Shown here in pieces: positions 10,149 through 25,879 of a stretch of DNA of 64,000 nt. This DNA comes from Palaemon carinicauda (taxonomy: Eukaryota > Arthropoda > Malacostraca > Decapoda > Palaemonidae). The position numbers and the translations under genes were made by a program. The notes under the pieces are model-generated. The model had not been told where the DNA came from, did no database searches, and saw only the letters and a program-made list of their open reading frames with translations. The stretch lies in assembly GCF_036898095.1 (NCBI RefSeq), contig NC_090725.1:318352709-318416708 (forward strand). The letters run 5' to 3'. How positions within the stretch are numbered: position 1 is the first letter of the stretch; each line of letters opens with the position of its first letter.

Positions 10149-11615
10149 CAACGTGTTCTCTGTCTTGAATAAATGCAATTATTGGGTCTATACCTCGACA
10201 GAAAGTTGACTTGGGTCTCGCATCTAAACTAAAAGTTAGATATTTAGAGGTTTTAAACACTTTCAAAGTATTGGTGATCCATCTTGAAATGCAGATCTTC
10301 ACTCTCTCCTAAGACTATATAGAGCCCTTATTATACTCAAACTTTTATATGGATATGAAATATATTCTTCAGCTTCCCCTACCAAGTTGAAGATTTTAGA
10401 TTCCATTCACCATGCTGGCATTAGATTAGCTACTAGGGCTTTTGAGTCATCCCCTATCCCTAGTCTGTTAGCTGATGCAGGTGAGTGGCCTCTGGACTTA
10501 TATCACCAGTGTACTATAATTAGATATGGGTATAGGTTATACAAGCTTCCTAATTCCCTGTCCTTTCAAATAACCAGTACAGAGAATTTCTTTCCATACC
10601 ATGAGGCTCACTCTGCATTCCCAAAGCCTTATGGATTCAGAGTGAAACAACTGTTAAAGAGCCTAAATCATTCCAGGAGTGGGGTAATACCTTTCAAAAT
10701 ATCAGTTACCCCTCCCTGGAAACTTCCAAAGATTGCTCTCTGTAAGTATTTCACAAGTTCTAAAGGCAGCATGGTAGATAAAGAAATATGACCTATCCTT
10801 TTGGAACATGCAGAAGAGCATAAGGATAGTGGATTTATATTTACGGACGGCCCCAGATCCAGTGCTGGTGTTGGATTTGGGGTGTATAACACTCCTTTTA
10901 ATTGTAAATATGTACCCCCTTTAGCATCATCTAGCTTTACAGCAGAGATGTATGGTATTATGACTGCTATTGAAGAAAATAAATAATGAAAGAGGGTAAT
11001 TTTACAATTTCTAGTGATACAAAAAGTGTCTTGCTGGTATTGACTGCTTTTAATCCAACTAACCTGTAGCACTGCAGGCAGGGGAGTTAAGTTTTGCTGG
11101 GTTCCAGCTCATGTGGGTGTGCCAGGAAATGAAGAGGTAGACAAATTATTTCCTGAAAGATATCCATGTAATGGCATTTCGTCTTCTATCAAAAGATCTC
11201 TTGGTTTTATTTGGCAAGATTATTGGAATTCTGTGGATCAGAATAAGATGAAGGAGATCACAATTGCTATATCTCCATGGAAGTATGATAATATGCCTAG
11301 AAGGTGGGAAACTGCCTTCTGTCGCCTAAAAATTGGGCAAACTCATTTGATACACGAGTTCTTGATGACTGGCAGGTGCCAACCCTTGTATGCTGGTTGC
11401 TTAGTTCCCCTGGCTGTTAGTCATTTAGTTATTTAATGTTCCAATCTTGAGGATGTAAGAGAACGATTCTTCTCTGAAGTTGTTGGTGCTGGCAGGTACA
11501 TCCTCACTAAGATTCTTGAAGGAAAAGTTATGTATGATGCCAGAGGCATTTTTAAGTTAACATTGGAAGCTGGTCTTCTTACTCGTTTTTTCTATGTTTT
11601 ATTGTTAAACTATTA
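10146..11615 (+). pseudogene. Same LINE: thumb, RNase H and C-terminal Cys/His tail
   Basis: This continues the pol. 10387-10791 holds the conserved KILDSIHHAGIRLATRAF and GEWPLDLY blocks. 10801-10986 starts the RNase H domain with FIFTDGPRSSAGVGFGVY (first catalytic Asp in TDG) and the catalytic Glu in FTAEMYGI. A stop follows. 11013-11110 carries SSDTKSVLLVL and the VPAHVGVPGNEEVDKL block in a shifted frame. 11113-11436 ends with the tail containing RLKIGQTHLIHEF and CQPLYAGCLVPLAVSHL (one cysteine replaced by tyrosine). The terminal residues reach about 11615. Several stops and frameshifts are present. The same order and motifs recur at 63335-64000. Confidence 0.85.
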
Positions 11616-12149
11616 ATCAATCTTTAATTTTCAAATTTTTTATCTTCAGTTACTAATTCTTTATTAATCATACTTCAATCGGCATCAATGACCATTGATG
11701 ATATGATACCACATAATTACCAATCAATAATTCATTCATTCTCCGCCATCTTTAATCTGTATTATTGGTGTTTGGGTATTTTCTCTCTCCTCCTCTTCCT
11801 CTCCCTTCAGAAACATTGCCATAACCTGAGAGGTCTATTTGGCACATTTGAGGAGTGGGACTGTTGTCTTTTATTTAATCTTCATTTTGCACCATAGCAT
11901 TCACTTTTCTTGGAAATTCTGTCGCGAAGAAGGGTAACACATAAACTTAGCTATGCAGGTACTGAAACAAATATCAGAACGATGATCTGAGCTACTTTAC
12001 TCTCTACATTAGTTGCCAAGTTATATATCTGCTTATTAATTGGTTTTGCTTTGTATTCGAGTTATCGTTATCTATTAACTGTCTTATTTTTCTTTCAATT
12101 TTTCGTTTTCTAGACTTTTTTGGCTACTTTCGTAATATTTTTGTTTTAT
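11616..12149. other. LINE 3' UTR-like stretch, then start of a LINE gag duplication
   Basis: 11616-11890 follows the LINE stop and may be its 3' UTR. 11870-12000 is similar to 13400-13520 and 14390-14505 (shared core GACACATAAAC.TAGCTATGC), the outermost of three tandem copies of a LINE gag region. Confidence 0.4.
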
Positions 12150-13530
12150 GCTGAAGTTAATCCTTGTGGATTTTGCAAAATGGAAGAGTTGGAGAAACTT
12201 GGGAGGCTTTGTAGTGAGACTTGTATTTCTTCTGTTGATTGATGCGGTTTCTTGCAAATTTCTTATATCTCCTAAGGAAGGAATTGGTGAATTTGAGTGG
12301 GAATGAAGTTAATTTTCGGGTGTAAAGTCATCTGGTGAGTCGTCCTCTGAATTTTCTGCTATGCTCTCTTCATATTGTGTGGAATCCTGCTCTACATCCT
12401 GAGTAGCTTGAAATTCATCTACTCTGCTCGTATGGTTTTGTTGTCTTTTATTCCTCTTCATGGTCCTTGCTACCTTATCAAATGTTTCTTCAGAGAAATA
12501 CATTGTTGGTATATTGTTATCTACTAATATGCTGTTTATTATTGAGAAATAGAATCCTTTTTGACACAGCCCCAGTTTTATTTCTATATTTGTTATTGTT
12601 GCAATTCTTGTCTCTTCTTGCATATTTTTAGGATGCTAGTTGCAACAGCCTGGCAATTCCCTGTACTGGTGGATGTTACTTTGGCATAACTTATGGCGTT
12701 GTCAGTGGTGGATGTTGCATATCTGCTCGATTTGATCTCTTGCATTCTCTTTTTTATTGGATCCTTTCTCACTGGACATTTCGTTGCTAAAGTTCTAAGC
12801 TGTTGATTACAGCCGACACATTTCTTTGCATTTATTATACATTCTTTGTATGTATGGTCATATGATGAACATTCAAGAGAATATTTTGTAGTTTTTATCT
12901 TTAGAACATTCCTTATACTGATGCCCTTAAGAATAGCATTTATAGCAAAATGACAATTTCAGAAACATATCCTGTTCATTATATTGACTTAGGATGTATG
13001 GGTAGGCTATGAAAGGCCTCATATGGCTCTCTTTGCCATCTTCAGTGCTTCAAACTACTTTCATAAACGTGTGAATTTTTCGGGAGTTTTATAACATCAT
13101 CCACCTTAGCCCAATAATTTTTCCTCTCAATGCTTTCTTTAAGTTCTTCTTTTCCATGTTCTGACATTTTTTTGTCCAAATGTTTCCCTACTATAGTTTT
13201 CACAGCATTATATCGTGGGGGTTCAATCACTTCAAACTATTCATTTAGAAAACATTACTGATCTCCGTCTTTAGGATCCTATCTGGGTGATCTACCTCTA
13301 CATTAAAAAACTATTTTGAGTTAGCCTGGCTTACCTGGGAACTCTGGCCCCAGTGGTTCCTATACATTTCCATAGTTTGAGCCATCCATTTCTTGTATCT
13401 CATTCTTAATTTTGCATCATATCATTCACTTTTCTGAAGTTTTGCCACAAAGAAGAGCGACACATAAACATAGCTATGCTGGCACTGAAAGAGAGGCCAG
13501 AACGATGCAAATGACATAGAAATGAAGAAA
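12150..13530 (-). pseudogene. LINE gag-like ORF1, tandem copy 1
   Basis: Minus-strand gag remnants. 13230-13042 encodes RYNAVKTIVGKHLDKK and SIERKNYWAKVDDVIKLP, and 12623-12309 encodes IATITNIEIKLGL with an acidic tail (ENSEDDSPDDF). Between them, cysteine/histidine-rich zinc-knuckle remains appear in broken frames. The order matches a Jockey/R1-type ORF1: N-terminal RNA-binding fold, knuckles, then coiled or acidic tail. It is dead, with numerous stops. The adjacent block 13600-14600 repeats the same region. Confidence 0.6.
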
Positions 13531-13599
13531 GATTTTCAAAAACCTCAGTGTCCATTATCCTCGGATAATAATCGATCATCAAAACATGTCTTACCCCTA

Positions 13600-14600
13600 T
13601 GGGTGTTGGAGGTTGACTCGGTGGCTGTTACCTTAGTGTAACTTGTGCCGTTGTTTATAATGGATGTTGCCTATTTGTTCGCTTTGATCTTTTGCATTCT
13701 CTTTTTTATTAGGTAATTTTTCACTGGACACTTCGTTGCTAATGTTTTATGTTGTTGATTGCAGTTGATATGATTCTCTGTATTTTTCGACATTCTTTGT
13801 ATGTATGATCCACTTATGAGCACATTTTGAAATTTTTATCTTTAGAACTTTTCTTAGACAGATGTTTATAATGGTAGACTTTACTGTGAAAAGGTAATTT
13901 CACAAATATATAGTGTTCAATATATTGACTTGGAATGTTTTGGTAAGCTATGAAAAATTCTCCTTCTATAGCTCTTTTTACCATCTGCGGTGATTCACTT
14001 TTCATAGTGTAGAAACTGCTTGGAAGTTTAATCACATCCTCCACTATAGCCAAATAATTTTTCCTTCCAATGCTTCCTTTAAGTAATTCTTTTCCGTATT
14101 TTGCCGTTGTAGCGTCTGGGTGTTTTACTAATATAGTTTTCATAGCATTATATTTCAGGTTGTCTATCACTTCAAAATGTTCATTTAGAAAAATCGTGTT
14201 GTTCTTCATCTTTAGAATCTTATCTGAATTATCGTGTATATTACCAAAGAATGTCAAGTCCCCGTGTGGGTTAAATCATGAATCCTAGCCTTCTGCCTTG
14301 GCCTGTATGGCACCTAAGTATTGCCAAAGCGGGAGTCGTCTGGTTGGTTTGTCGTGAAGATGGGGACGTTTGTCATGTGTTTTAATCTTCCTTTTGCATC
14401 AAAGTATTCTTTTTTCTTTAAGTTTAGCCACAAAGAATGGTGACACAATCCTAGCTATGGTGGCATTGAAAATGAGGCTAGAACGATACAGATGACCTGG
14501 AATTTAGGAGAGATTCTGAAAAGCTCAAAGACCACTCTCCACAGATAACTAGACAGTCATGAATACACGTCTTACCACTACGGGTGCTGGAGGCAATTCA
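13600..14600 (-). pseudogene. LINE gag-like ORF1, tandem copy 2
   Basis: The longest intact piece, 14257-13814, encodes FEVIDNLKYNAMKTILVKHP, then GRKNYLAIVEDVIKLP and FFIAYQNIPSQYIEHYIF. This is the RNA-binding core that precedes zinc knuckles in the same LINE gag as 12150-13530. DNA similarity continues to about 14600 on the 5' side (GTCTTACC.CTA.GGGTG.TGGAGG occurs in both copies). The two copies in tandem, same orientation, look like a local duplication. Confidence 0.6.
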
Positions 14601-14619
14601 ACTGGAGTATACTTCAAAT

Positions 14620-14875
14620 CCGGTAATGCGTAGTAGACAGCGTAGATGTAAAATCCTATAAAGCTTAGTAAACAGAGTTAACATCATATCACATAATGCA
14701 TAGTCGAAAGAGTAAACGTCATATCTAATGAAGATTAGTAGACAGAGCAAACGTCAATCCTGCAGTTCTTAGTAGAGAGTAAAAGTCATTTACTTTGCAT
14801 CATCATAAAGAGAGTAAACATCATATCCTACAATGCTTAGTTGACAGAGTAAACCTTATATTTAAAGAACATATC
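14620..14875. repeat. Degenerate minisatellite, second array
   Basis: Six or seven irregular units of about 35-40 bp with the core TTAGTAGACAGAGTAAACGT followed by CATATCCTA. Same family as 7690-7905. Confidence 0.65.
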
Positions 14876-15245
14876 CCCAAATGATGCCCAACGCTATCTT
14901 GAGCTTTTAATTCAATACTTCTCCATTCATCATCTCCTACTTCGCCTTTCATAGTCCTCAGCCATGTAGGTCTGGGTCTTCCAACTCTTCTAAGGCCTTG
15001 TGGAGCCCAGCTGGACGTTTGGTGAACTAGTCATGGTATGACAATGAAACAATCTCCAATAGATTTAGTAGATTTGAGAACAAAGCTCTCATAAGGATAT
15101 TGGGAGTTAAATGGCAGGACAGGATTAGAAGTGAAACTATAAGAGAAATTACTCGAGTGCCATATGTGGATGAGATCATGATGAGGGGTAGATGGAGATG
15201 GTTTAGGCATGCTCTTCGAACTACCCAAGAGAGATTAACTTTCGC
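14876..15245 (+). pseudogene. LINE fragments incl. RT C-terminal piece
   Basis: 15066-15245 encodes on the plus strand ENKALIRILGVKWQDRIRSE followed by TIREITRVPYVDEIMMRGRW and RWFRHALRTTQER. This is the C-terminal ...WQDRI...I..RR..WFGH..R pattern of RTE/Jockey-type reverse transcriptases. The preceding 14876-15040 contains a block (CTTCTAAGGCCTTGTGGAGC) that I recall as a dispersed crustacean repeat. The fragment ends at the microsatellite near 15337. Confidence 0.6.
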
Positions 15246-15329
15246 ATATATTATAATTTCAAATACACTAGTACCAGAAATATTGGCGTTACAATACGCA
15301 TAAAATCCCAAATAATTATACATACATAG

Positions 15330-15336
<7 letters not shown>

Positions 15337-15388
<52 letters not shown>

Positions 15389-15390
15389 TG
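15337..15390. repeat. (AT)n microsatellite
   Basis: About 25 AT units following the LINE fragment; AT-rich TATGCATATA continues to about 15450. Confidence 0.95.

Positions 15391-18946
<3,556 letters not shown>

Positions 18947-19018
<72 letters not shown>
18947..19018. repeat. (AT)n microsatellite
   Basis: About 36 AT units after a short (CA)n. It directly borders the left end of the 75-bp satellite. Confidence 0.97.
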
Positions 19019-19019
<1 letters not shown>

Positions 19020-22000
19020 TATGTACACCAATTTGGGCCATTCAACCCTGCAGCGCAAGCACCCTTGCACTTATTGGATATCAGCGCGATACGACTTCTT
19101 TACAGATATTTGGGGTATTTAAACCTATATCTCAAGCATTCGTGCACTTATTAGGCATCAGAACCATTCAACCTCTTTAAACATATATAGGAAGTTTACC
19201 TATTTTGAAAGCACTAGACAACTTACTGAATACCAGACCCAATCAACCTCTTTACACATATATTTGGAGGTATTTAACTATACTGAAAGTACTAGTCCAC
19301 TCATTGGATATCAGGGCCATTCAACCTCTTTACACATATTTGGAGGTATTTAACTATTCTAAAAGTACTATTCCACTTTTCTATATCAGGGCCATTCAAT
19401 ACCTTTACACATATTTGGGCAATTTAACCCTACATCTCAATCACTAGTGAACTTATTCGATATAGGGACCATTCAACCTGTTTACAGACATTTGGGGCAT
19501 TTAACTATTTTGAAAGCACTCGTGCACTTATTGGATATCAGGGGCATTCAACCTCTTTACACGTACTTGGGGAATTCAACCATTTTGAAAGCACTCGTGC
19601 ACGTATTAGATATCAGAACCATTCAACATCTTTACACATATTTGTGGGATTGAACTATTTTAAATGCCATCGTGCACTTATTGGATATCAGAACCATTCA
19701 ACCTCTTTACATTTATTTATGATATTCAACAATTTTGAAAGCACTCGTTCACTTACTGGATATCAGAACCATTCAACCTCTTTACACATATTTGGGGTAT
19801 TCAACTATTTTGAAATCACTAGTGCATTTATTGGATATAAAAAACCATTCAACCTCTTAACACATATTTGGGTTATTCAACTATTTTGAAAGCACTAGTG
19901 CATTTATTGAATATCAGAACCATTCAACCTCTTTACACATTTTTGGGGTATTTAACTATTTTGAAAGCACTAGTGCATTTATTGGATATCAAAACCATTC
20001 AACCTCTTGACACATATTTGGGGTATTCAACTATTTTGAAAGCCCTCGTTCACTTATTGCTTATCAGAACCATTCAACCTCTTGACACATATTTGGGGTA
20101 TTCAACTATTTTGAAAGCTCTCGTTCACTTATTGCTTATCAGAACCATTCAACTTCTTTACACACATTTGGGGAATTCAACAATTTTGAAAGCACTTGTT
20201 AACTTATTGGATATCAGAACCATTCAACCTCTTTACACATATTTGGAGGATCCAACTATTTTGAAACCACTAGTGCATTTATTGGATATCGGAACCATTC
20301 AACCTCTTTACGCATATTTGGGGTATTTAATTATTTTGAAAGCACTAGTGCATTTATTGGATATCAAAACCATTCAACCTCTTGACACATATTTGGGGTA
20401 TTCAACTATTTTGAAAGCCCTCGTTCACTTATTGCTTATCAGAACCATTCAATCTCTTTACACATATTTGGAGGATCCAACTATTTTGAAAGACTAGTGC
20501 ATTTATTGGATATCAAAACCATTCAACCTCTTAACACACATTTAGGGGATTCAACTATTTTGAAAGCACTAGTGCATTTATTGGATATCAAAACCAATCA
20601 ACCTCTTGAAACATATTTGGGGTATTCAACTATTTTGAAAGCCCTCGTTCACTTATTGTTTATCAGAACCATTCAACTTCTTTACACATATTTGGGGAAT
20701 TCAACAATTTTGAAACCACTTGTTAACTTATTGGACATCAGAACAATTCAACCTCTTTACAAATATTTGGGGTATTCAACTATTTTGAAAGCACTAGTGC
20801 ATTTATTGGATATCGGAACCATTCAACCTCTTTACGCATATTTGGGGTATTTAATTATTTTGAAAGCACTAGTGCATTTATTGGATATCAAAACCATTCA
20901 ACCTCTTGACACATATTTGGGGTATTCAACTATTTTGAAAGCCCTCGTTCACTTATTGCTTATCAGAACCATTCAACCTCTTGACACATATTTGGGGTAT
21001 TCAACTATTTTGAAAGCTCTCGTTCACTTATTGCTTATCAGAACCATTCAACTTCTTTACACACATTTGGGGAATTCAACAATTTTGAAAGCACTTGTTA
21101 ACTTATTGGATATCAGAACCATTCAACCTCTTTACACATATTTGGAGGATCCAACTATTTTGAAACCACTAGTGCATTTATTGGATATCGGAACCATTCA
21201 ACCTCTTTACGCATATTTGGGGTATTTAATTATTTTGAAAGCACTAGTGCATTTATTGGATATCAAAACCATTCAACCTCTTAACACACATTTAGGGGAT
21301 TCAACTATTTTGAAAGCACTAGTGCATTTATTGGATATCAAAACCATTCAACCTCTTGACACATATTTGGGGTATTCAACTATTTTGAAACCAGTAGTGC
21401 ACTTATTGGATATCAGAACCATTAAACCTCTTTACGCATATTTGGGGTATTCAACTATTTTGAAAGTAATAGTGCGTTTATTGGATATCAGAACCATTCA
21501 ACCTCTTGAAACATATTTGGGGTATTCAACTATTTTGAAAGCACTAGTGCACTTATTGGATATCAGAACCATTAAACCTCTTTACGCATATTTGGGGTAT
21601 TCAACTATTTTGAAAGCACTAGTGCATTTATTGGATATCAAAACCATTCAACCTCTTTACACATATTTGGGGTATTCAACTATTTTGAAAATAATAGTGC
21701 ATTTATTGGATATCAGAACCATTCAACCTCTTTACACATATTTGGGTTATTCAACTATTTTGAAAGCACTAGTGCACTTATTGGATATCAGAACCATTAA
21801 ACCTTTTTACGCATATTTGGGGTATTCAACTATTTTGAAAGCACTAGTGCATTTATTGGATATCAAAACCATTCAACCTCTTTACACACATTTGGGGAAT
21901 TCAATAATGTAGAAAGCACTCGTGCACGTATTAGATATCAAAACCATTCCTCTTTACACAAATTTGGGGCATTAAAATATTTTGAAAGCACTAGTGCACT

Positions 22001-23056
22001 TATTGGATACTAAGGCCATTCAACCTCTTTACACATATTTGGGGTATTCACCTATTTTGAAAGCACTAATGCAGTTATTGGATACTAGGGCCGTTCAACC
22101 TCTTTAAACATATTTGGGGTATTCAACTATTTTGAAAGCATTCGTGCACTTATTGGGTATCAGAACCATTCAACCTCTTTACCCATATTCGGGGAATTCA
22201 TCTATTTTGAACGCACTAGTTCACTTACTGGATATAAGGTCCATTCAACCTTTTTACACCTATTTGAGGCATTTACCTATTTAAAAAGCACTAGTGCACT
22301 TATTGGATATCAGGGCCATTCAACCTCTTTACACATATTCGGGGAATTCAACTATTTTGGAAGCACCAGTACACTTATTGGATAATAGGACAATTCAACC
22401 TCTTTACACATATTCGGGGAATTAAACTATTTTGAAATCACTAGTGCACTTATTGGATATTAGGCCATTCAACCTCTTTACACATATTTGGGGCAAAAAC
22501 TATTTAAAAAGCACTAGTGCACTTATTGCATATCAAGGCAATTCAATATCTTTACATATATTCGGGGAATTCAACTATTTTGAAAGCACTATTGCACTTA
22601 TTGGATATTAGGGCCATTCAACCTCTTTACACATATTCGGGGAATTCAACTATTTTGAAAGCACTAGTGCACTTATTGGATATTAGGCCATTCAACCTCT
22701 TTACACATATTTGGGACATTTAACTATTTTGAAAGCACTTGTGCACTTGTTGGATATCAGAGCCATTCAATCTCTTTACATATATTTCAACATTTAACAT
22801 TTTTTTTGCAAGCACTAGTGCAATTTTTGGATATAACCATTCAACCTATTCACACAGTTTTAGCATTTAACTTCATTTTGCAATCACTGATGGACTTATT
22901 GGACATCAAGGCCAATCAACCTCTTCACACATATTTGGGGTATTTAGATCTATCTTGCAAGTACTAGTGTACTTATTGGATGTTAGGGCCATTCCACATC
23001 TTTTCATACATTTGGGGGATTTAGCTCTATTTTGAAAGCACTAGTGCACTTTAAAG

Positions 23057-23375
23057 GTTTAAAGATTGCTCATGAATGACAGGGACAGTGACACTGCCGT
23101 ATCAAGCAGCACAATGCCCTAGAGACTGACCATATACAAATATGATCGGTGCCCAAAACCCCTTTCCACCCAAGCTAGGACCAAGGAGGGCCAGGCAATG
23201 GCTGCTGATGACTCAGCAGATAGATCTATAGGCTCTCCCAAACGCCCCATCCTTAGGTCACAAATATGGTGAGGTTGCAGCGACTAAAGAAACTATCGAG
23301 TCTGAGCGGGACTCGAACCCCAGTCTGGCATTCAGGGATGTTACCACATCGGCCACCACAACCCGCATTGGTTAA
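23057..23375 (-). mobile_element. tRNA-derived SINE inserted in the satellite
   Basis: Read on the minus strand, the insert starts with a tRNA-like head holding an A box (TGGCCGATGTGG, near 23356-23344) and a B box (GGTTCGAGTCC, near 23320-23310). A GC-richer body of about 230 bp ends in an AATCTTTAAACC tail. The base composition differs sharply from the satellite. Satellite sequence resumes on both sides, with a few bases of the unit lost. I recall this element as widespread in shrimp. Target-site duplications are not clear (TTAAAGGT on one side, TTAAAAGGT on the other). Confidence 0.85.
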
Positions 23376-25339
23376 AAGGTCCATTGAATATCTTTAAAAA
23401 TATTTGGGAAATTTAACCCTACTGTATATCTCAATCATTAGTGCACTTATTGGATATCAGGGCCATTCCACACCTTCCACATTTTTGGGGGTATTTAACT
23501 CTATTTTCAAAGCACTTGCGCAATTATTGAATATCAGAACCATTTCATCCATTTACAGACATTTGGGGCATTTACCCCTATATCTCAATCACTAGTGCAA
23601 ATATTTTATATCAGGGGCATTCAACCTCTTTACGCATATAACTCTATTTTGAAAGCACTAGTGCAATTAATGGTTATTGGGGCCATTAACCTCTTTACAT
23701 AAGTTTGGTTATTTAACTATATTTTGAAAGCACTTGTACACTTATTGGATATCGGAGCCATTCAGTCTCTTTACACAAATTTTGGGAATTTAACCCTATA
23801 TCTCAAGTACTCGTGCACTTTTTTAATATCAAAATAATTCAGCCTCTTTACACACATTTAGGGCATTAAACTTTATTTTGGAAGCACTTGTTCACTTAAT
23901 GTATATCAGGGCCATTCAACCTCTTTATACATATTTGGGTTATTTAACTATATTGAAAGCAATTATGCCCTTATTGGATATCAGGGCCATTCTCCTTACA
24001 CACATTTGAGACATTTAACTTAATTTTGAAAGCACCAATGCTCTTATTTGATATCAGTGCCATTCAACCCATTTAATGACATTTGGGACATTTAACCCTG
24101 TATCTCAAGCACTAGTGCACTTATTGGATATCAGGGCCATTCAACCCATTTAAAGATATTTGGGGCACTTAACCCTATATTTCGAGGGCTTGTGCACTTA
24201 TTGGATATCAGGACCATCCAACCTCTTTACACACATTTGGGGCATTTAGCCCTATATCTCAAGGACTTGTGCATTTTTTGGATATCAGGACCATTCAACC
24301 AATTTAAAGACATTTGGAGGCATTTACCCTATATCTCGATCCCTTGTGCACTTATTGGATATCAGGGCCATTCTACCTCTTCAAACATATTTGAGGTATT
24401 TAGCTCTAAATCTCACGCACTAGTGTACTTACTGGATATCAGGGCTTTTCAACCTCTTTACACATATTTGGGGTATTTAACTTTATTTTTAAAATACTCG
24501 TCCACTTATTGGATATCAGGACCATTCAACCTCTTCAAACATATTTGGGGTATTTAACTCTATTTTGAAAGCACTAGAGCACTTATTGGATATCAGGACC
24601 ATTCAACTTCTTTACATATAATTGGTGTATTTAACTCTATTTTGAAAGCACTAGAACACTTAATGGATATCAGGACCATTCAACCTCTTTACATATAACT
24701 GGGGTATTTAACTCTATTTTGAAAGCACTAGCGCACTTGTTGGATATCAGGAGCATTCAACCTCTTTACACACATTTGGGGAATTTAACCCTATATCTCA
24801 AGCACTCGTTTATTTGTTGGATATCAGGGCCATTTAACGCCCATTGAAAGACTTTTGGGGCATTCAACCTTATATCTCGAGCACTAGTGCATTTATTGCT
24901 TATCAGAACCATTCAACCTAGTTACACACATTTGGGGCATTTAACCCTATATCTCAAGCACTCGTGCATTTATTGAAAATATATAAGGGCCATTCACCCC
25001 ATTCAACGTGTTTACACACATTTGGGGCATTTAACTTTATTTTGCAAGCACTTGTACACTTATTGGATATCAGGGCCATTCAACCTTTTTACACACACTT
25101 GGGGTATTTAACTATTTTCCAAGCACTAATAGATTTGTGAGATATCAGGATTATTCAACCCTATCTCGCAAGCACTTGTACACTTATTGGATATTAGGGC
25201 CATTCAACTCCTTCACACAGACTTGCGGTATTTAACTACTTTGCAAGCAATAGTGCACTTGCTGGATACCAGGGCCATTCAACCTTTTTACACACACTTG
25301 GGGTATTTAACTATTTTGCAAGCACTACTAGACTTGTTG

Positions 25340-25790
25340 GATATCAGGGCCATTCAACCCTATCTCGCAAGCACTCGAACACTTATTGGATATCAGGGCT
25401 ATTAAACCCTATCTCGCAAACACTCGAACACTTATTGAATATCAGGGCCATTCAACCCTAACTTGCAAACACTCGAACACTTATTGGATATCAGGGTCAT
25501 TCAACCCTATCTCACAAACACTCGAACACTTATTGGATATCAGGGCCATTCAACCCTAACTTGCAAACACTCGAACACTTATTGGATATCAGGGCCATTC
25601 TACCCTATCTCGCAAACACTCGAACACTTATTAGATATCAGGGCCATTCAACTCTATCTAGTAAGCACTCGAACACTTATTGAATATCAGAACCAATCAA
25701 CCCCATCTCGCTAACACTCGATTACTTATTGGATATCAGGGCCATTCAACACTATTTCGCAAGCACTTGAAAGCTTATTGGTTATCAGGG
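25340..25790. repeat. 50-bp derivative sub-array of the satellite
   Basis: About nine units of roughly 50 bp (CACTCGAACACTTATTGGAT, ATCAGGGCCATTCAACCCTA, TCTCGCAAA) with starts near 25371, 25421 and 25470. Each is a 75-bp unit lacking the roughly 25-bp TTTACACATATTTGGGG portion. Homogeneity among them shows local amplification of the short form. Confidence 0.9.
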
Positions 25791-25879
25791 CCATTCAACT
25801 GCTTCACACACATTTGGGGCATTCAACCTTATCTTGCAAGCACTTGGGCACTTATTGGAAATTAGGGACATTCATTTCC

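Larger units (their letters stand above)
19021..25875. repeat. 75-bp satellite array (about 85-90 units)
   Basis: Head-to-tail units of 75 bp; for example the GCACTAGTGC core starts at 21541, 21616 and (mutated) 21691. A unit reads ACTATTTTGAAAGCACTAGT, GCATTTATTGGATATCAAAA, CCATTCAACCTCTTTACACA, TATTTGGGGTATTCA. Each unit carries two palindromes, GCACTAGTGC and GATATC. Units in 19870-21910 are the most uniform; both flanks are more diverged, with indels. Because 75 is divisible by three and the consensus lacks stops in two frames, long open frames run through the core (up to 471 codons, 25-residue period). This is a by-product of the period rather than evidence of a gene. A SINE interrupts the array at 23057-23375, and a 50-bp derivative occupies the right end. 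The array lies wholly in the 29.5-kb intron. Confidence 0.97.

Noticed and set aside
19868..21912. A 471-codon (and adjacent 209-codon) repetitive protein gene
   Set aside because: The frame follows from a stop-free 75-bp satellite unit; a second frame is equally open, flanking units are full of stops, and there is no start, splice or codon-bias signal.
19021..25875. CRISPR-like array
   Set aside because: Units are contiguous 75-bp repeats without variable spacers, in a eukaryotic intron, with no cas genes.
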